The notes under the pieces: model-generated
What the model was told of the DNA's origin: nothing
Seen by the model: only the letters and a program-made list of their open reading frames with translations
Databases searched by the model: none
Position numbers and translations under genes: made by a program
Origin: Sclerotiophoma versabilis
Lineage: Eukaryota; Ascomycota; Dothideomycetes; Pleosporales; Didymellaceae
DNA: 64,000 nt
NCBI GenBank assembly: GCA_012274445.1
Contig: JAAROD010000011.1
Span: forward strand, 186,001-250,000
Reading direction: 5' to 3'
Shown: positions 1 to 11,839 of the stretch, piece after piece
Position numbering within the stretch: the stretch's first letter is position 1
Layout of the letters: each line of letters begins with the position of its first letter

Positions 1-839
1 CCCGCTGGCTCTCGCCGCATGAGCTCTGCTATCGATCCTGCACTCTACCATGCAGACCCCGCTCGCGCGAGACAGCAATCAGCAGGCCCCAGTCATCACC
101 GTCCAAGCTTACCTTACCCTCCTCCTGCATCAACGCCACAACATGCACGTCATCAATCTCAACCCGTTGCCCAAGGTCATCCTCCCTATCAGCAGCCTCC
201 AATGCACGCACACCGAATGGTTGTCCAAAGTTCATACGTGCAACCACCCCCTCAACCTGGAATGATGTATGAGCGCAGGCAAAGCTATTACCAGGACCCT
301 CACATGCAGCAACACGGGTATCCGTACGATGACCGCCGCGAATCAGTCTACTACGCCGGCCAACAGTACGCTGCTCCACCGCCCACAGGATACGAACAAG
401 GCTACTACGATGTCCGATTCCAGCAGCATGTCGGTGTCGATCACAACGCCTTCAACCGTAAGCGACGCGGCAACCTCCCAAAAGAAGCCACCAACGTCCT
501 GAAAGAGTGGTTCCATGCAAATCGCGCATCACCTTACCCTACTGAAGACCAAAAAATGGAGCTTTGCCGAATGACAAACCTGTCCTTGAATCAGGTATGT
601 TCCTTCCTTACATCTATTATGGGCACACCATTCTATACTTGCACTACGTCTGCCATCTTTCAGATGTCTTCGATGCATTACTAGGCAGCTTCAGAGCTAC
701 GGCACTCTGTTTCACAACTTTCTTCTCTAAAGCAATACTGACGAAACCATAGGTCAGCAACTGGTTCATCAATGCACGCCGTCGCGCTCCACAGAAGGAA
801 CAACGAGAACGCGAGTCCAACGCCAGCTCTGATCAGTAG
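1..839 (+). CDS. TALE/KN-type homeobox transcription factor (5' end possibly outside window)
   Basis: Predicted nuclear DNA-binding protein. Exon 1 runs to 594, a GTATGT...TAG intron occupies 595-752, and exon 2 is 753-839 with stop TAG. The first ATG in the window is at 19, but the frame stays open back to base 1, so the true start may lie upstream. From 19 the protein is 220 aa. The N-terminal part is rich in Pro, Gln, His and Tyr and looks disordered. The homeodomain is at the C-terminal end, starting NRKRRGNLPKEATNVLKEWF. It contains the TALE three-residue loop extension with the PYP signature, and helix 3 (VSNWFINARRR) is rebuilt only after splicing. WFxNxRR is the recognition-helix hallmark. 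The intron splits the homeodomain just before helix 3. Targets cannot be inferred from the sequence. Confidence 0.9.
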
Positions 840-3733
840 GCTTTGTCTGGTCGAACCAGACTAGCTAGCGTCATCACCTCTGGCAACAAGACGCTGTTAT
901 TTTCGCCATCTCGCACTGGAAATGCATTGTATCGCACATGATGACGCACGCCTATGTCGTCGTCACAACTTGTGGGCCCTTTCTTACTGTCAAATGGATT
1001 TTCATCTGGCACATGCATAATAAGGTGCTAGGATAGGCTCTCCTCTCCTTGCCTACTGTACTGTACGTAATACCCTGAGTACCAAAACGGAGCATTAAAA
1101 ACCTGGCATGGGCATGGGCATGGGCACGGGTATACACACCGAGGCCAGGCGTTTACCGGCGTTCCCGCGGACACTTCAAGACGCGGATGAATTTGGTTTG
1201 TGGTTTCAGTACGTAGTGTTAATCAAGTCAAACTATTCTCTCCATGAGCGCACTGACATTGCGATGTTTAATGTTGATTGTGACACTGACCGCAGCCTGA
1301 ACCCAAGTGCAGCACTGACTGACTAGATTTCTATGATTCGTGTACACTCTTACTCCACAAACAATTAAGCTGAGGTGAAAGCCAGAGGTAAAAGCCAAAA
1401 ATATGATAATCGCCACGACTAGGAGACTTTTCACTGGTGAAACATCCGCACATGTGGCGCTATCTAAGCTCGTCCGGTGCACCACCATGTGGCACTGTTA
1501 GCACCGCTGGCATATTCCGCCACCGGGTGATCAACACACTATCGAAACAGCAACGCATACATGCAAGGCCCAGCCCGCAACAGAGTTCAGACTACATCAC
1601 GGCTTACAATGCACTACTGTCAAACGACGATGTGCGACCGTGACTTTGACTAGCCCCGCGAGCGTTTAGCTCACCTCGGTATGCACCGTGAAGGTTTGGC
1701 TGCGGAAGGAACATTTGGCAGCCGCTGAAGCATATGACTATCGAAGTTTGTACGGAGAAGACTATTTTATTTTGAAACAAAGCACGCTAGGGTAGGACTT
1801 GTCGTGGGGTTTTGCGTGCTTTGCGGGCCTTGGCTGGAGCATGTGTGTGTGTTTCATGTATGGTCTGGGTTTCCGCTGGCTCTCCGCGGAGTTCAAATTA
1901 GGTTCAACACTCGGTTTACACTGGGTTTACACTGGGTTCAAACTGGGTTCAGGGTCGGGTGCTTTCATGTATCAGAAACTTGACGCTTAACGGTCAGGCG
2001 GGTGACGTGAGCATTGCTTGTGCGGCTGGCACGCCTTATTTTCGAGGCATGGGGCTCTGCGTTTGACAGCCTTGCGGTAAACGAAACATACTTGGTGGTG
2101 CGCGCGTGTTGGTGGTGTTGCAGGATTTGCAATCTCTACACCGGGGGAAGAGATGCCTTTCTCCACTTTCAGTGTCAGAGCCGAATGCAGCTGTCAAGCC
2201 GTCATGGTTTTCTAGAAACTGGGGAGAGAGAGACCCAGGCAAGCCAACGCAGAGGATGGCGAGTCGAAGCAGCACGTCAGAAGTGGATGTCACAATAAAC
2301 CCTTGTCTGATCGGCGCCAGGTTCCCTCCCCTCCCATCTCATCCCGCTTCACTCCCATCTCGGTCTGACATTTTCTCGCACCCCCGTCAATCTAACACGT
2401 CTCAAATCCGATCACAACAAATATCCCAATCTCTCCGTCAAGCCTCCCAGAATTGATTTCGATAATGTATGAATGGTCGTTTGGTCAGGGTGTGTAATGC
2501 GTGGCTCTGTCTGGACGCAGTGCGGGGACCGGCCCGAATTGCACTAGGCTCACCACTGAGCACCAGGTACCGTGTACCAATGTTGCGCATCCACGAGTCA
2601 ACGGTGCATTTCTCACCGGTCGCATCCCAGCAAACATCCCGGTGAGTGTCCCTGTGTGCATCCTGGCGGATGCCAGGGTGATGCGACGACGGGGTGAGAC
2701 TGCAAGGGCTATTTAAAAATCCTGGAGATCCGCAAGTGTCACGCACGGGAATGTCACGCAGGAGGGGAGGGGACGGCCTTGCCACAGCAAAGCGAGCATT
2801 GAGCGACTGGTACTGATACTGTTGCTACGGGGTTGGGGTAGGATCTGTGCTAGGGTTGAGTAGGGGAAGAATGACGACATAGCAGGTTCTCATCTTGGGA
2901 GATGTTTGCGTGATTACTTCGTTTTGCACAAGGCGAAAAACTGTTGCGTGAGTTCTGGGTGAGTTTCTCGGCACTGGAGTCTGCGCAGTTTGGAGCAAGC
3001 TTGCTGATCATCTGCAGAAGCGTATTAACACTGTAATTTGCTGGAGGGGGGTGCACCACAAGTGCACTGGATTTGGCGATAGTATCCGCAGCAAAGTCTC
3101 GGCGAAGGAGTCACATTCTGGCGCACATTCTACCAGGCCGTTGTGCTGCTGACTCTTCTGCACGCAGACCCTTCCATGGACACGAAGCTGCCGATCCAGT
3201 TACTTCAAGCCATCTATTGCATGAACATCCTTGGGAAGTCGACTGCCACCCGCTCAGTTCCGCGTTCTGATGTATGCACCTGTCGTCAGTTGTCATCGAG
3301 ATGGGGCGGTTTACAGTCGAAGTCCGGTTCAAGATAGTCGTTGACCCACAATCGTCATTTGGTCCATGGTACTACGCAGGCAACAGCCGTAGTGTACCCC
3401 CTCCGACGCTGCAGAGGTCAACCGCTGGGTCTTTGTGCTTGACGACGAAGCTTGGCACGGTATGTACCGCGTCGATAAATGTCAAGATGCTCGATCGAGC
3501 TCTGGTTGAGGGGACAGTGGTGAACGTGCATTTGATGGATGTCATGAACCGCTCGAAAGATGAGTGCCTAAGACAATATAGGGAAACGTCGTCAAATTCT
3601 TGTATCAGGCAACGATGTAATGGAGAAGCATTGATGCGTTTATGTATTAGCTGCGGTGCAGGTGTATATGTACGTACAAGGGTATATCCAAACGCCAGAA
3701 CGATGCTAAAGATGCAGTCTTCATGCAGCACAC
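840..3733. other. 2.9 kb gene-free intergenic region
   Basis: No open frame here shows a recognisable domain or family pattern. The short frames look random on both strands. There is a small GGGCAT hexamer run near 1107-1128 and a degenerate repeat at about 1896-1963. It lies downstream of the homeobox gene and downstream of the minus-strand DHHC gene, so it is a convergent tail-to-tail interval. Confidence 0.5.
1896..1963. repeat. degenerate ~11-bp tandem repeat
   Basis: Imperfect tandem copies of a GGTTTACACTG / GGGTTCAAACT-like unit, about six copies with substitutions. It is non-coding and probably slippage-derived. Confidence 0.5.
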
Positions 3734-4956
3734 TTAATTGAGAACCGCCAGCTTCATCCCGGGATTATGTGCTTCGTACTGCCGCGCCATATCGTAGACT
3801 AGCTCACCCCATTCAAACTCGCCTCGGTGACTCTTCTGCTTGTATGGGCTGTGCTTTATGGGTGTAAACCAGTCGAACACGTTCTTGCCCATCACGTCTT
3901 TCCATCCCATCATAAGGCTTGTATACCAGGGATGCTCATGTGGCTTGGTCTGCATGACAACGTAGGTCCGTCCTGGATCACGTTGAATGGTAGTCAATAC
4001 TGGCCAGTCGTCATGACTTTGTGGTTTATCTTGTGCGGATGGTGTTGATGGAAGGCTCGACCTCTCCGAGGCGTTGGAGACTAGGAAGGCGATGTTCTGT
4101 ACGCTACCTCGTTGGATGCCTTCTACAGATGTATAATTGATGCAGAGATTCCAGCCGGTCATGCAGCTCATAGTGAAGGTGAATATGCAGAACAGCACCC
4201 CTACAACCAGAGCACCTATCCAGGTGCTTGGACGTGAGCCGGTCTGTGACATGTCAGCATGTGTACGACAACCAGGGCTTGCGGCTTTTGAAAACATGAT
4301 CTGTTGCTCACCTTCGATATCCGATCAGCCAGGAAGACAGCAGTTGTAATCCATATATATGCTGTATATAACGCCGCGAAGAAAACGAATTGCATGAAGA
4401 ATTTGTGGGTGGTCTCTGCAATGATGCCGCCAGCCCATGGACAATAGTGGTCCATCTTGCGCACGCAACGACCCAGTTCTTTGCAGTGATGCGTCCTGTC
4501 CGGCTTCCAGTTGTGGCACTTATCACACCACAACGGCATGCCTTCGTAGTCGCAGATGTATGCATCGTACTCTCTCAGCCAGCTCGTTGTAATCTCCTTC
4601 TTCTCCAACGAGATATCTCCGAGGGGTACCAGATCTGGCTTCGACCATATAACTTGTAGAAGGCGGGACCAGGGTAGTAGCAGTAACAAGAGCAAGACGG
4701 CGTAAACGACTATGAGGGCGATGCCAGTGGCGCGTCGTGGCTGAACGTCGAAGTCCAGGCGAAGTTCGGCGGAGGGGTCGATTAGATACTGTGTACATAT
4801 CTGGTATACGAAGACCCAGCTCACATATCCTATTGCGCCCAGTTCGAGTAGAGGCATGATGACGCTTGTTGACTGTCCCAAACGCTGCTCGAGCGCCGAC
4901 TGATCGCGTACATCCGCCTTTGTCGCGCCCGCTGCTGGGGCTACTGGGGGAGCCAT
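3734..4956 (-). CDS. PFA5: DHHC-type palmitoyltransferase, PFA5-like
   Basis: Integral membrane S-acyltransferase that would attach palmitate to cysteines of target proteins. Exon 1 is 4956-4312, the intron 4311-4244 (68 nt, GTGAGC...CAG) and exon 2 4243-3734, giving 384 aa. Two membrane segments precede the cysteine-rich domain (around VYAVLLLLLLLPWSRLL) and two follow it. The CRD contains CDKCHNW, THHCKELGRC and the catalytic motif as DHYC (MDHYCPWAGG). The Tyr for His replacement at the third position occurs in fungal PFA5-type enzymes, so it is not evidence of loss. The cytosolic C-terminal tail is about 100 aa. The start at 4956 is the first Met of the frame and gives a Pro/Ala-rich cytosolic N-terminus. 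It stands alone on the minus strand. Confidence 0.9.
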
Positions 4957-7249
4957 CTCGGGAGTTGCAGGGCTGCCTCACGGAGAGGAGCAGTCGTATG
5001 ATGGAAGGCGGTGTGTCATGGTGGCTGGTGAAGTTGACGTGGAAGAGGATCTTGGCGCCACAGCCCTGTTCGCGTGTTCGCGTCTCGGCCCGGACCAAAC
5101 GTCATCGCGAAGAGTGCCGATCTGTTTATTTACAATGTTCAACACCACAAAGCATCAATAGCTTCCTAAAGCAGCATCGATATGGCGCCACAGAAATCTT
5201 GCTAGCGCACTGTCGGGCGGGACTCGATCACAAAGCTGTTTTGTACGCATTTGCGCCATTGTGGCTGACGTGGACTCGAGTCAGGGCAATTGTGAGTTGT
5301 CAGTCGGTTGCGTGCATCCCCGCAATATCGATCCCACCGCTTGTTTTTACAGCCTGATGCCCTCTCTCATCACTCAGTTCACCTTTGCTGTAGTTGTGCT
5401 CACACGAATACGTTAGTCGTAGGCACATGCTCACCGCCGTCTCTTCTTTCTCATCAAGTGCATAAGACAGTCGCAGCGTTTATGGCGCTGTATACTGACG
5501 TGGTTAGCCGTTTGCTTGACCGGTCTCCTCAGCCTTGCTTCGTTGCGAAGATCTTCACCTCGCTGTAACATCAAGCTATGTTAGCCTCAAGCGATGTATG
5601 AACCGATGCAGCCAGTCGAGAACCTCCTCGCTCTGACAGACTTTACTGCAGTTCGCTTCGAGATGAGAGTCGACTCGCGCCTAGTGTGGAAGTAAGCGAA
5701 TGAAGGCAACCCCAACATGCAAGGCTTGGAAATGTTCGCTGTAAGAGATTACGCCCCAACACGGATATGCAGGCGAGAGAGTGCTCCTTCACCGCAATTT
5801 TCGCATTACGATAACAACGGAGAAGGCCGACAAAGAAGAGGACGTCTTACGCATACTAGCACACAGCTGTAGGTGAAGGGCAAGCTGCTTCTTGCAGCGG
5901 ACTGTACGACCACGTTGTACCTTTCTGCGTACTGTACCCACCGCTGCCAGGCATGCCTGCGAACCATTCCTGGAGCTCGTTTTGTGGACCGGCCCACGAC
6001 CTGCACTGCAGTATAGCTCGGTAAAATACGCCTTACAACGCTACAGTCCGTGAACTTTGTTGCGGTAATAGACCACAGTCAACACAGTACCATCGAAGCG
6101 TCGATCAGGGCTCTGAGCATAGCTTCCAGCTCCGTTGAGAATAGGAGCTCCGGCTCGAATAAGGATTCGTTAGGCTCGAAACCAGTCTCATGGTAATTTC
6201 TAGGATGAGAGCTATGCACCGACAACAAGAGAAACTTCGATTCCGGTCACCTAGTATACACTGCCCTCTCTGCCCGTCTTCACCGGCGACACTGCGCAAT
6301 TAGGGCAATGAAGGCTCTTCGATCGAAAGTCTAATGTTGTTTTGATATTATGAAGGACGCAGGGTTTTACGTTCTCGTTGCACGCTCCTGCAGCTTCGAT
6401 ATAAGGTCGAAGACATCTCGCGCCTGCATCGTCTGCCGTGTGTTTATGTATGGAAGCCCTGTACGAAGCAGGTACGAGATCTCAAGGCAAGGTGTGCACA
6501 TCGCGCTCACAACTTCTCAGAGCTGAAAACCAGGCGCAGGCCGTTTTCTCTTCGAAGTGGGCTAGCCAAATCCGCCTTGGGGCCAGGGTCCTTGTCAAAG
6601 CAGGCAAAAGAGGCAAGCACGTGACCAGGTGGGCTTCACTTGCCTCAGGAAGGATTCAGTACTGCACCGAGCGACCAGCGATACGAGTCACCACTGCCAC
6701 TGCAAAACCAGCAATTGACCGCTTTTTCGCCCTGCCAGGCTTGATCTACCCCGGAAGCCTAACAAGACCACGTCAGTGACCTTGATGTCCCTGGACTCAG
6801 CCAACCAAACACAAGCTCGATGACTGTCCAACTCTACTTCTTCTCATCTCAAAACAACGCCAGTCATTTCTACAGAGCACGAATGTAGCCGATTAAACAC
6901 GCCTCCGCCGCCCCACACGGTGTGATCCTGCAAGGTCCCTCACACCTTGTTGCCCGACGCGGGCCCTCGTACGCTTCACACCAATCTTCGTACAGTTTTA
7001 TCATGGCTGCCTTTGGACTCCGCCCTGCCACTGACCAGATTATTTGCCCTCAGTCATCCATGGGTGAGAGCTAGGTGTAGAGAGTATCGGTAATCGAAAC
7101 AGGTCCTTCAGGTAAGAGATAGATATATGTTCCGGTTCTATCGATGGTTTCTCTTGTTTATCATCAGCACTTCAATCTCAAGGTCACAGGATCAAATCTG
7201 ATTACAAAACTGTCTGTATTGTATCTTACACACACTCCTCTATACGACA
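4957..7249. other. 2.3 kb intergenic region without recognisable genes
   Basis: Only short unrecognisable frames are present on both strands, with none showing a domain or family pattern. No tRNA-like or repeat structure was seen. The right end would hold the promoter of the small zinc protein starting at 7250. Confidence 0.45.
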
Positions 7250-7612
7250 ATGGCTGTACAGTCTACCATGCAGCCTCTGCAAACCAAGACTTTCGACCAC
7301 CAGCAGCTCACCCAAGCTGAGCAGAGTCTTAACTCACCTCCCACTTCTCTATCTATTTCGATGCCACACACTGCCTGTCCTTCGACTTTCGACTTACCGC
7401 TGGCCAACCCCCTCGCCTTTGACATCATCATCGACGGCCATGGTATGCACACTGGCGTTCATGGCGACAATATCCACGGTAGTGCACCATGCGACGGGCC
7501 TACCGTGTGGTTCTGTAGTCACTGTGGCGATGGCCCAATTACCTCCTGGCAGGTCAGCTGTCCGGACTGCGGACACTCTTTTTGCGGTGCTTGCGTTGTA
7601 GAGTCAGCATAA
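7250..7612 (+). CDS. small CX2C-type zinc-binding protein, one module
   Basis: Single-exon frame of 120 aa. The first about 80 residues are low complexity and without cysteine clusters apart from two isolated Cys. The C-terminal end is a compact zinc-ribbon-like module: WFCSHC, an 11-residue spacer, CPDC, four residues, then CGAC. Six cysteines with this spacing could bind Zn2+. The same module occurs twice in the protein encoded at 14469-14906, and the similarity (VW-[FY]-C-S-x-C-G-x-G-P) marks them as paralogues. There is no signal peptide or membrane segment, so it is presumably intracellular. The family was not recognised. The W-x-C-x2-C start recalls RanBP2-type fingers but the spacing differs. 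Function is unknown. Confidence 0.6.
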   Translation: MAVQSTMQPLQTKTFDHQQLTQAEQSLNSPPTSLSISMPHTACPSTFDLPLANPLAFDIIIDGHGMHTGVHGDNIHGSAPCDGPTVWFCSHCGDGPITSWQVSCPDCGHSFCGACVVESA

Positions 7613-9151
7613 AGCTCTGTTGCCAGCGGCTTTTGATGGTGGCCTATCATTCTAACCGCCTCTTCACTGGAAGGTCCGGTGTTTTTTCCCACTCGCGGCC
7701 TACTATACGATCGAAAAGTACGCTGCTCACTCGGGTATCTCTTCATCTGGGTCGTCTCGCCGCCAATGACTACCCGGAACCCTTCTTTCGCTCTTGGCAT
7801 GCTAGATCTGGTTTTATTTTCCTTTGTTGGTCTGAAATCTGCTGTCTTTCGCTAGGACCTATGCTTCTGTCTGTTTCGGCTAATCGGTAATCCTACTGCA
7901 TAGCGAGCAGGCATTGATAGGCGTCCTTGGTCCTGTTATAGAATTTGCACGTCTTAGATACTATCTTTCGCTTTCAATACACACATTTGCTTCTATAGCT
8001 TTGTCCATCACTGCACTGTGGTTGAGATAGAGTCGCGGCCCAATATGCAGCCACCCGAGACTTGCCGCTGAGAGTTTCGTCATTCTATGATCTTGAGGGT
8101 GCAGGGATTGGCACCCTTGGGCCACACCACCTGTTCCCAGTCTTATCTGATCTTGAGGGTGTAGTGCCGCTTGAAAATATTTGTTTGGAGGAATCCTCCG
8201 GGGCCAAAGGGGACCCTGAGATCTGAAGGAGGGGCGCTCACTGCTGTGAGTCGAGGCAACAAGCAACTGATGTGGCTGTGAAGGAAAATAATTCTCAAAA
8301 AGGTTAGCGCGTCCTTGATGGGCTTCGGCTGCTGCCTGGGGCATGAACGCCGTCCACAATACCAACAAATGACCACGACAATGCTCGCCCAAAGATGGTA
8401 GTTGCGCTGACGAAGATGTAGCACCCAAGATTGAGACTATTGTCCTCGCTATCTCCACTGCATGGTTTAACCTGTATTCGAAGAAACTCTTGAATCTCCC
8501 CTTGCCTTCATCCACAGAATCCGAAAAGAACGGGACAAGAAGTTTTGGCTAGGAAACTTCAAGGTTGATAGGATGATCGTCGTACCATAGCAATCATAGT
8601 AATAGATGCGAATCTACACATAACGCAACAGACTAATTTCCATACTTTGTCCAGCACAGCCTATCTTACAGCTATCGTGTTCGGTCTCGTGGTCGGGAAC
8701 TCCTTGTCGTTCCTCGTCTTCACAAGCTTGCGTTTTGATCTCGTCTCTTCGACCGTCTGTGTGGCTAGGTATCAGAACACGTACGAGTAGGGGTAATACA
8801 AAATGTCACAGACATCGTCAGTTATAATTGTGAGGCGTATTGTATACGTCCTAATTCGTGTTTGACGTTATGGTCAGGTATACTAATGGTTTCCGTACAT
8901 CAGCAGTGATTTGAATCTTCTGAATCATGTATAAGATAATCTTGACGTTTGTCTCGGGGTTGGTCGAAATTCTCAATTAGGTTGACTGCAACCAAAACTT
9001 CGAACAAAAGGTGTAATTAAGTCATTATCATGCAGCCTATCTGAATATTTACAAATTCGAATCTTGCGAAATACATTCAGCTTCTCCAAAACAATCCTGT
9101 CTATTGGTATCCTTCCCCTTGTGTAGCCGGTCTAACTAGTCTGATGAAAAT
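7613..9151. other. intergenic region, no supported gene
   Basis: A 184-codon minus-strand frame (7961-8515) has no recognisable domain. It contains two copies of a 14-base string (TGATCTTGAGGGTG near 8091 and 8149), which argues for a short non-coding duplication. Nothing else is recognisable. Confidence 0.4.
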
Positions 9152-10798
9152 TTATTCTACGACAGGCAATATTACCTTCGAAATTCCAGTATTTCCGTGA
9201 CGAATCGTGTGGACAGTTTTCTTCATTTCTACAGAAGTTCCATCACGACCCTGTCCTGTTGGTATGGCATATTGCGGATACGACGATCCGGCAACAAGCA
9301 GCCGGATTTTGTTTCCCTTCGAAAATCTGTGTGCACAGTCATTCAAACACAGAACAAGACTGTCATCTTCCTGGCCAGCTTCAAGGCGTTTGTAAGTTTC
9401 CGTGACGTTGTACGAGTGCCCTTTTAGGTTGACTTCGCTAACCCTGACAAAGAGATCTACGTCCGGGTTATCGCTCGAATGGCTTAACTGGACGATTACC
9501 TTTCCAGCAATCTCGACGTCGTTGTCAAGGACTTCAGTCGTAAATGAAAGGGTATCGGAACGTAACGTCAGTGCTGTATCATCTTCACTTCCACCTTTTA
9601 TAAGTAGGTTTCCCCCAATCGTCGGGGTTGGATGACTTGGATCGAAGGTGAAGTCTGACGAGGTATCCTCAGCGGAGGGAAATTTGCTTGCAAGACGATT
9701 GCCGGATCGAAGGTAAAGCTCTGTCGCACGCGTTGGTGGCGGCCACCTCTGCACATTTCGCCATTCTTCAACCCCAGTAACGAAATACTGAACGGCGAAT
9801 TTCCTCTCTTGATGGTTCCGGTTTCCGAGGTACTTTTCCAGCCAATTGAAGGACTGCTGATAGACCCTCGACTGCAGTACGACCTGCAAGTGATTCCAGG
9901 GGCCCATCAAAAGTGCAATCTCTGTATTGCGCTCACTAAGGCGCGCATATTGCTCTATTGTCTGTCGTGCGAAGACGTCGTACCATCCACCAATGAGGAA
10001 TATGGGAATATTCGCGCGCTCCAGAGCCTCCCCAAATTTGAGCTGATCATAAAATGGATCAGAAGTGTCCGGGTGATCAACGACAAACTCCATCCAAGGT
10101 GAGCGACCGTCAAAGTGTGATTTCACACTTGCTGCCAAAGGCACCTTGTCCAAAACAGGTTGTATCCTTTTTGGTGTGGACCGACTCCTGAAAGGTTGAA
10201 AGGTTCCCGTTTCTTTCTGGTGCACTGCATCCTCAGCCCAAGAAACCCAATCTAGTGAGAGAGAACCTGTTCCCCATAGTTGCTGGCTAAAGTCATGGGG
10301 TGCACATTGGATTACAGCAGCCACCATGTCGGTTGGTGGGTTTCGTAACAGTGCCCATTGCACAAAGCCTAGATACGAGCCTCCCAGCGTTGCGAATGAC
10401 CCAGTATACCAACTCTGTTTTCGCATCCACCTGACGACTTCTTGTCCATCATGTTCCTCATTGTGCCAGGGATCAAACCTGCCACCAGAACCAAATGTGC
10501 CACGACAGCTAACAAGCAGGCATTGATAACCACGAGCTGCATATGGCTGGGCACAAAATAGCGAGAATATGACGCTACGACCGTATGGGCATCGAACAAG
10601 AATCGTTCCTGCAGGCTCCTCATCCTTGGCGAGTGTAGGTTGGTAGAGGTCCGCGACGAGTTCAAAATGCTCATCCTTATCTGTAACAGGGATGCGCACA
10701 CTTGTAATAGTATATGAACATGTTTCCGGGGGGAACCCAAGCTGTCGTGCGGCTAGGCGGTCGAGAAGGGCAGTCGCAAATCCACGTTTTGTGTGCAT
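9152..10798 (-). CDS. CocE/NonD family hydrolase (cocaine esterase / X-Pro dipeptidyl-peptidase type)
   Basis: Single-exon gene, 548 aa, near the normal size for the family (about 550-600). It is an alpha/beta-hydrolase serine esterase or acylase. The nucleophile elbow is GGSYLGF with Ser141, the acid is in GGWYDVF (Asp274) and the histidine in GPWNH (His303). The PYGR and RGTFGSGG segments that normally surround the oxyanion region are present. The last about 200 residues, from the LYLRSGNRL segment on, match the beta-rich C-terminal jelly-roll domain typical of X-Pro dipeptidyl-peptidase/CocE proteins. There is no signal peptide, so it is predicted cytosolic. Fungal members are often annotated generically and the substrate cannot be read from sequence. 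It is adjacent to decayed aldo-keto reductase sequences, possibly remnants of one catabolic or secondary-metabolism locus. Confidence 0.88.
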   Translation of the reverse strand: MHTKRGFATALLDRLAARQLGFPPETCSYTITSVRIPVTDKDEHFELVADLYQPTLAKDEEPAGTILVRCPYGRSVIFSLFCAQPYAARGYQCLLVSCRGTFGSGGRFDPWHNEEHDGQEVVRWMRKQSWYTGSFATLGGSYLGFVQWALLRNPPTDMVAAVIQCAPHDFSQQLWGTGSLSLDWVSWAEDAVHQKETGTFQPFRSRSTPKRIQPVLDKVPLAASVKSHFDGRSPWMEFVVDHPDTSDPFYDQLKFGEALERANIPIFLIGGWYDVFARQTIEQYARLSERNTEIALLMGPWNHLQVVLQSRVYQQSFNWLEKYLGNRNHQERKFAVQYFVTGVEEWRNVQRWPPPTRATELYLRSGNRLASKFPSAEDTSSDFTFDPSHPTPTIGGNLLIKGGSEDDTALTLRSDTLSFTTEVLDNDVEIAGKVIVQLSHSSDNPDVDLFVRVSEVNLKGHSYNVTETYKRLEAGQEDDSLVLCLNDCAHRFSKGNKIRLLVAGSSYPQYAIPTGQGRDGTSVEMKKTVHTIRHGNTGISKVILPVVE

Positions 10799-11048
10799 AG
10801 CTGGGCGGATTCAAATAAGTCTACGATATTTGGGCATGTCTGTTTCAACGACGGGAGATGATGCTTTATACGCAAGTTGGGATTAGCATTCCAAGCCTGT
10901 ACACACATACGCAAAGTGTGAAGTTTGATTGGACGAGAGGATCTCGGAGCTTCGCTCCTCGTTCTCGTATCCGCATTCCCCATCGCCTGGAGTCTAGTCT
11001 CAAGACCAACTAAAATTTTTAGTCAATGGCTGGAACGAACGAATTGAG

Positions 11049-11249
11049 TCAGTAGCGCTGAAAGGCGTCAAGAAGTTCCGCTGCTTCGTCCAGCTCATGA
11101 ACTCGTGCACCAAGCGTGTCTTTAGAGAATGTTAGCTAGATTTACCCTCTTCCATGCATTTTATCTAGGTGGATACAAGCATACACACCAGGATTTCCGA
11201 GAGTCATCGCACCAAAGACAACCCTCATGTTGTTTTCGTTTTTCGCCAT
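11049..11249 (-). pseudogene. orphan N-terminal fragment of an aldo-keto reductase (AFAR-like)
   Basis: From an ATG at 11249, exon 1 (11249-11189) encodes a segment with RVVFGAMTLGNP. A 69-nt GTGTGT...AAAG intron follows (11188-11120), and exon 2 (11119-11049) encodes TLGARVHELDEAAELLDAFQ, then RY and a stop. This is the first 43 residues of the aflatoxin-aldehyde-reductase branch of aldo-keto reductases (a VxFGxMTxG...ARVH-x-L strand and helix). The barrel that should follow is missing. The splice sites look intact, so the loss is a 3' truncation. It sits 0.6 kb from a second, oppositely oriented, damaged aldo-keto reductase. Confidence 0.7.
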
Positions 11250-11839
11250 CGTTGAGAGACAGAATCAGGACGGTACGTGTTGGATGAAATAAACGAGAGA
11301 ACATCCGAAATTTGATGAAAAATTATGTGATGCAAATAACAAAACGATATGCGTATGTCCGAGTTCGTTCGGAGATAGTGTCCTATCGCGTTTTCTTCGT
11401 ATTGCTGTTCAGGTCCGGATACAGCCGCAGTAAAGCAATGTTCGTGACCTTGCATGCAGCTAGTCTATTTTTGGTAAGCGGGCCCTCGAACTGGGGTAAC
11501 TTGAGATCGGACTAGATCTTTCCGCATCTACACCAAGCTCAGCTGTAGCATGATGACCTTGCAGGAAGGAACTTTCGCTCGTGCTTGCACATCCAGAATT
11601 TGAGCATGACATTGACATGTTACGGCATTGTCGATCCGAGCAGCTGCGCCAGCTCTGTTTGCATAACCCTTTACTGACACAACAGCACTATGTAGAGCAG
11701 TATGTGGGTCTGCACTAGGTACGACTGACTTGGTGGTGTTTCCGGTGCACCAGAGAATCGCCTCATGAATCAAAGATGTTTAAACCAGACGCAGATGCCC
11801 AATGATCTCAGCACCACAACAACTCACGTTCAACCCCAC

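Noticed and set aside
3274..3741. 155-codon plus-strand frame
   Set aside because: No recognisable pattern, no promoter feature, and an equally long frame on the opposite strand.
7961..8515. 184-codon minus-strand frame
   Set aside because: No domain, contains a 14-bp direct repeat, and a 93-codon frame overlaps it. It is not enough to call a gene.
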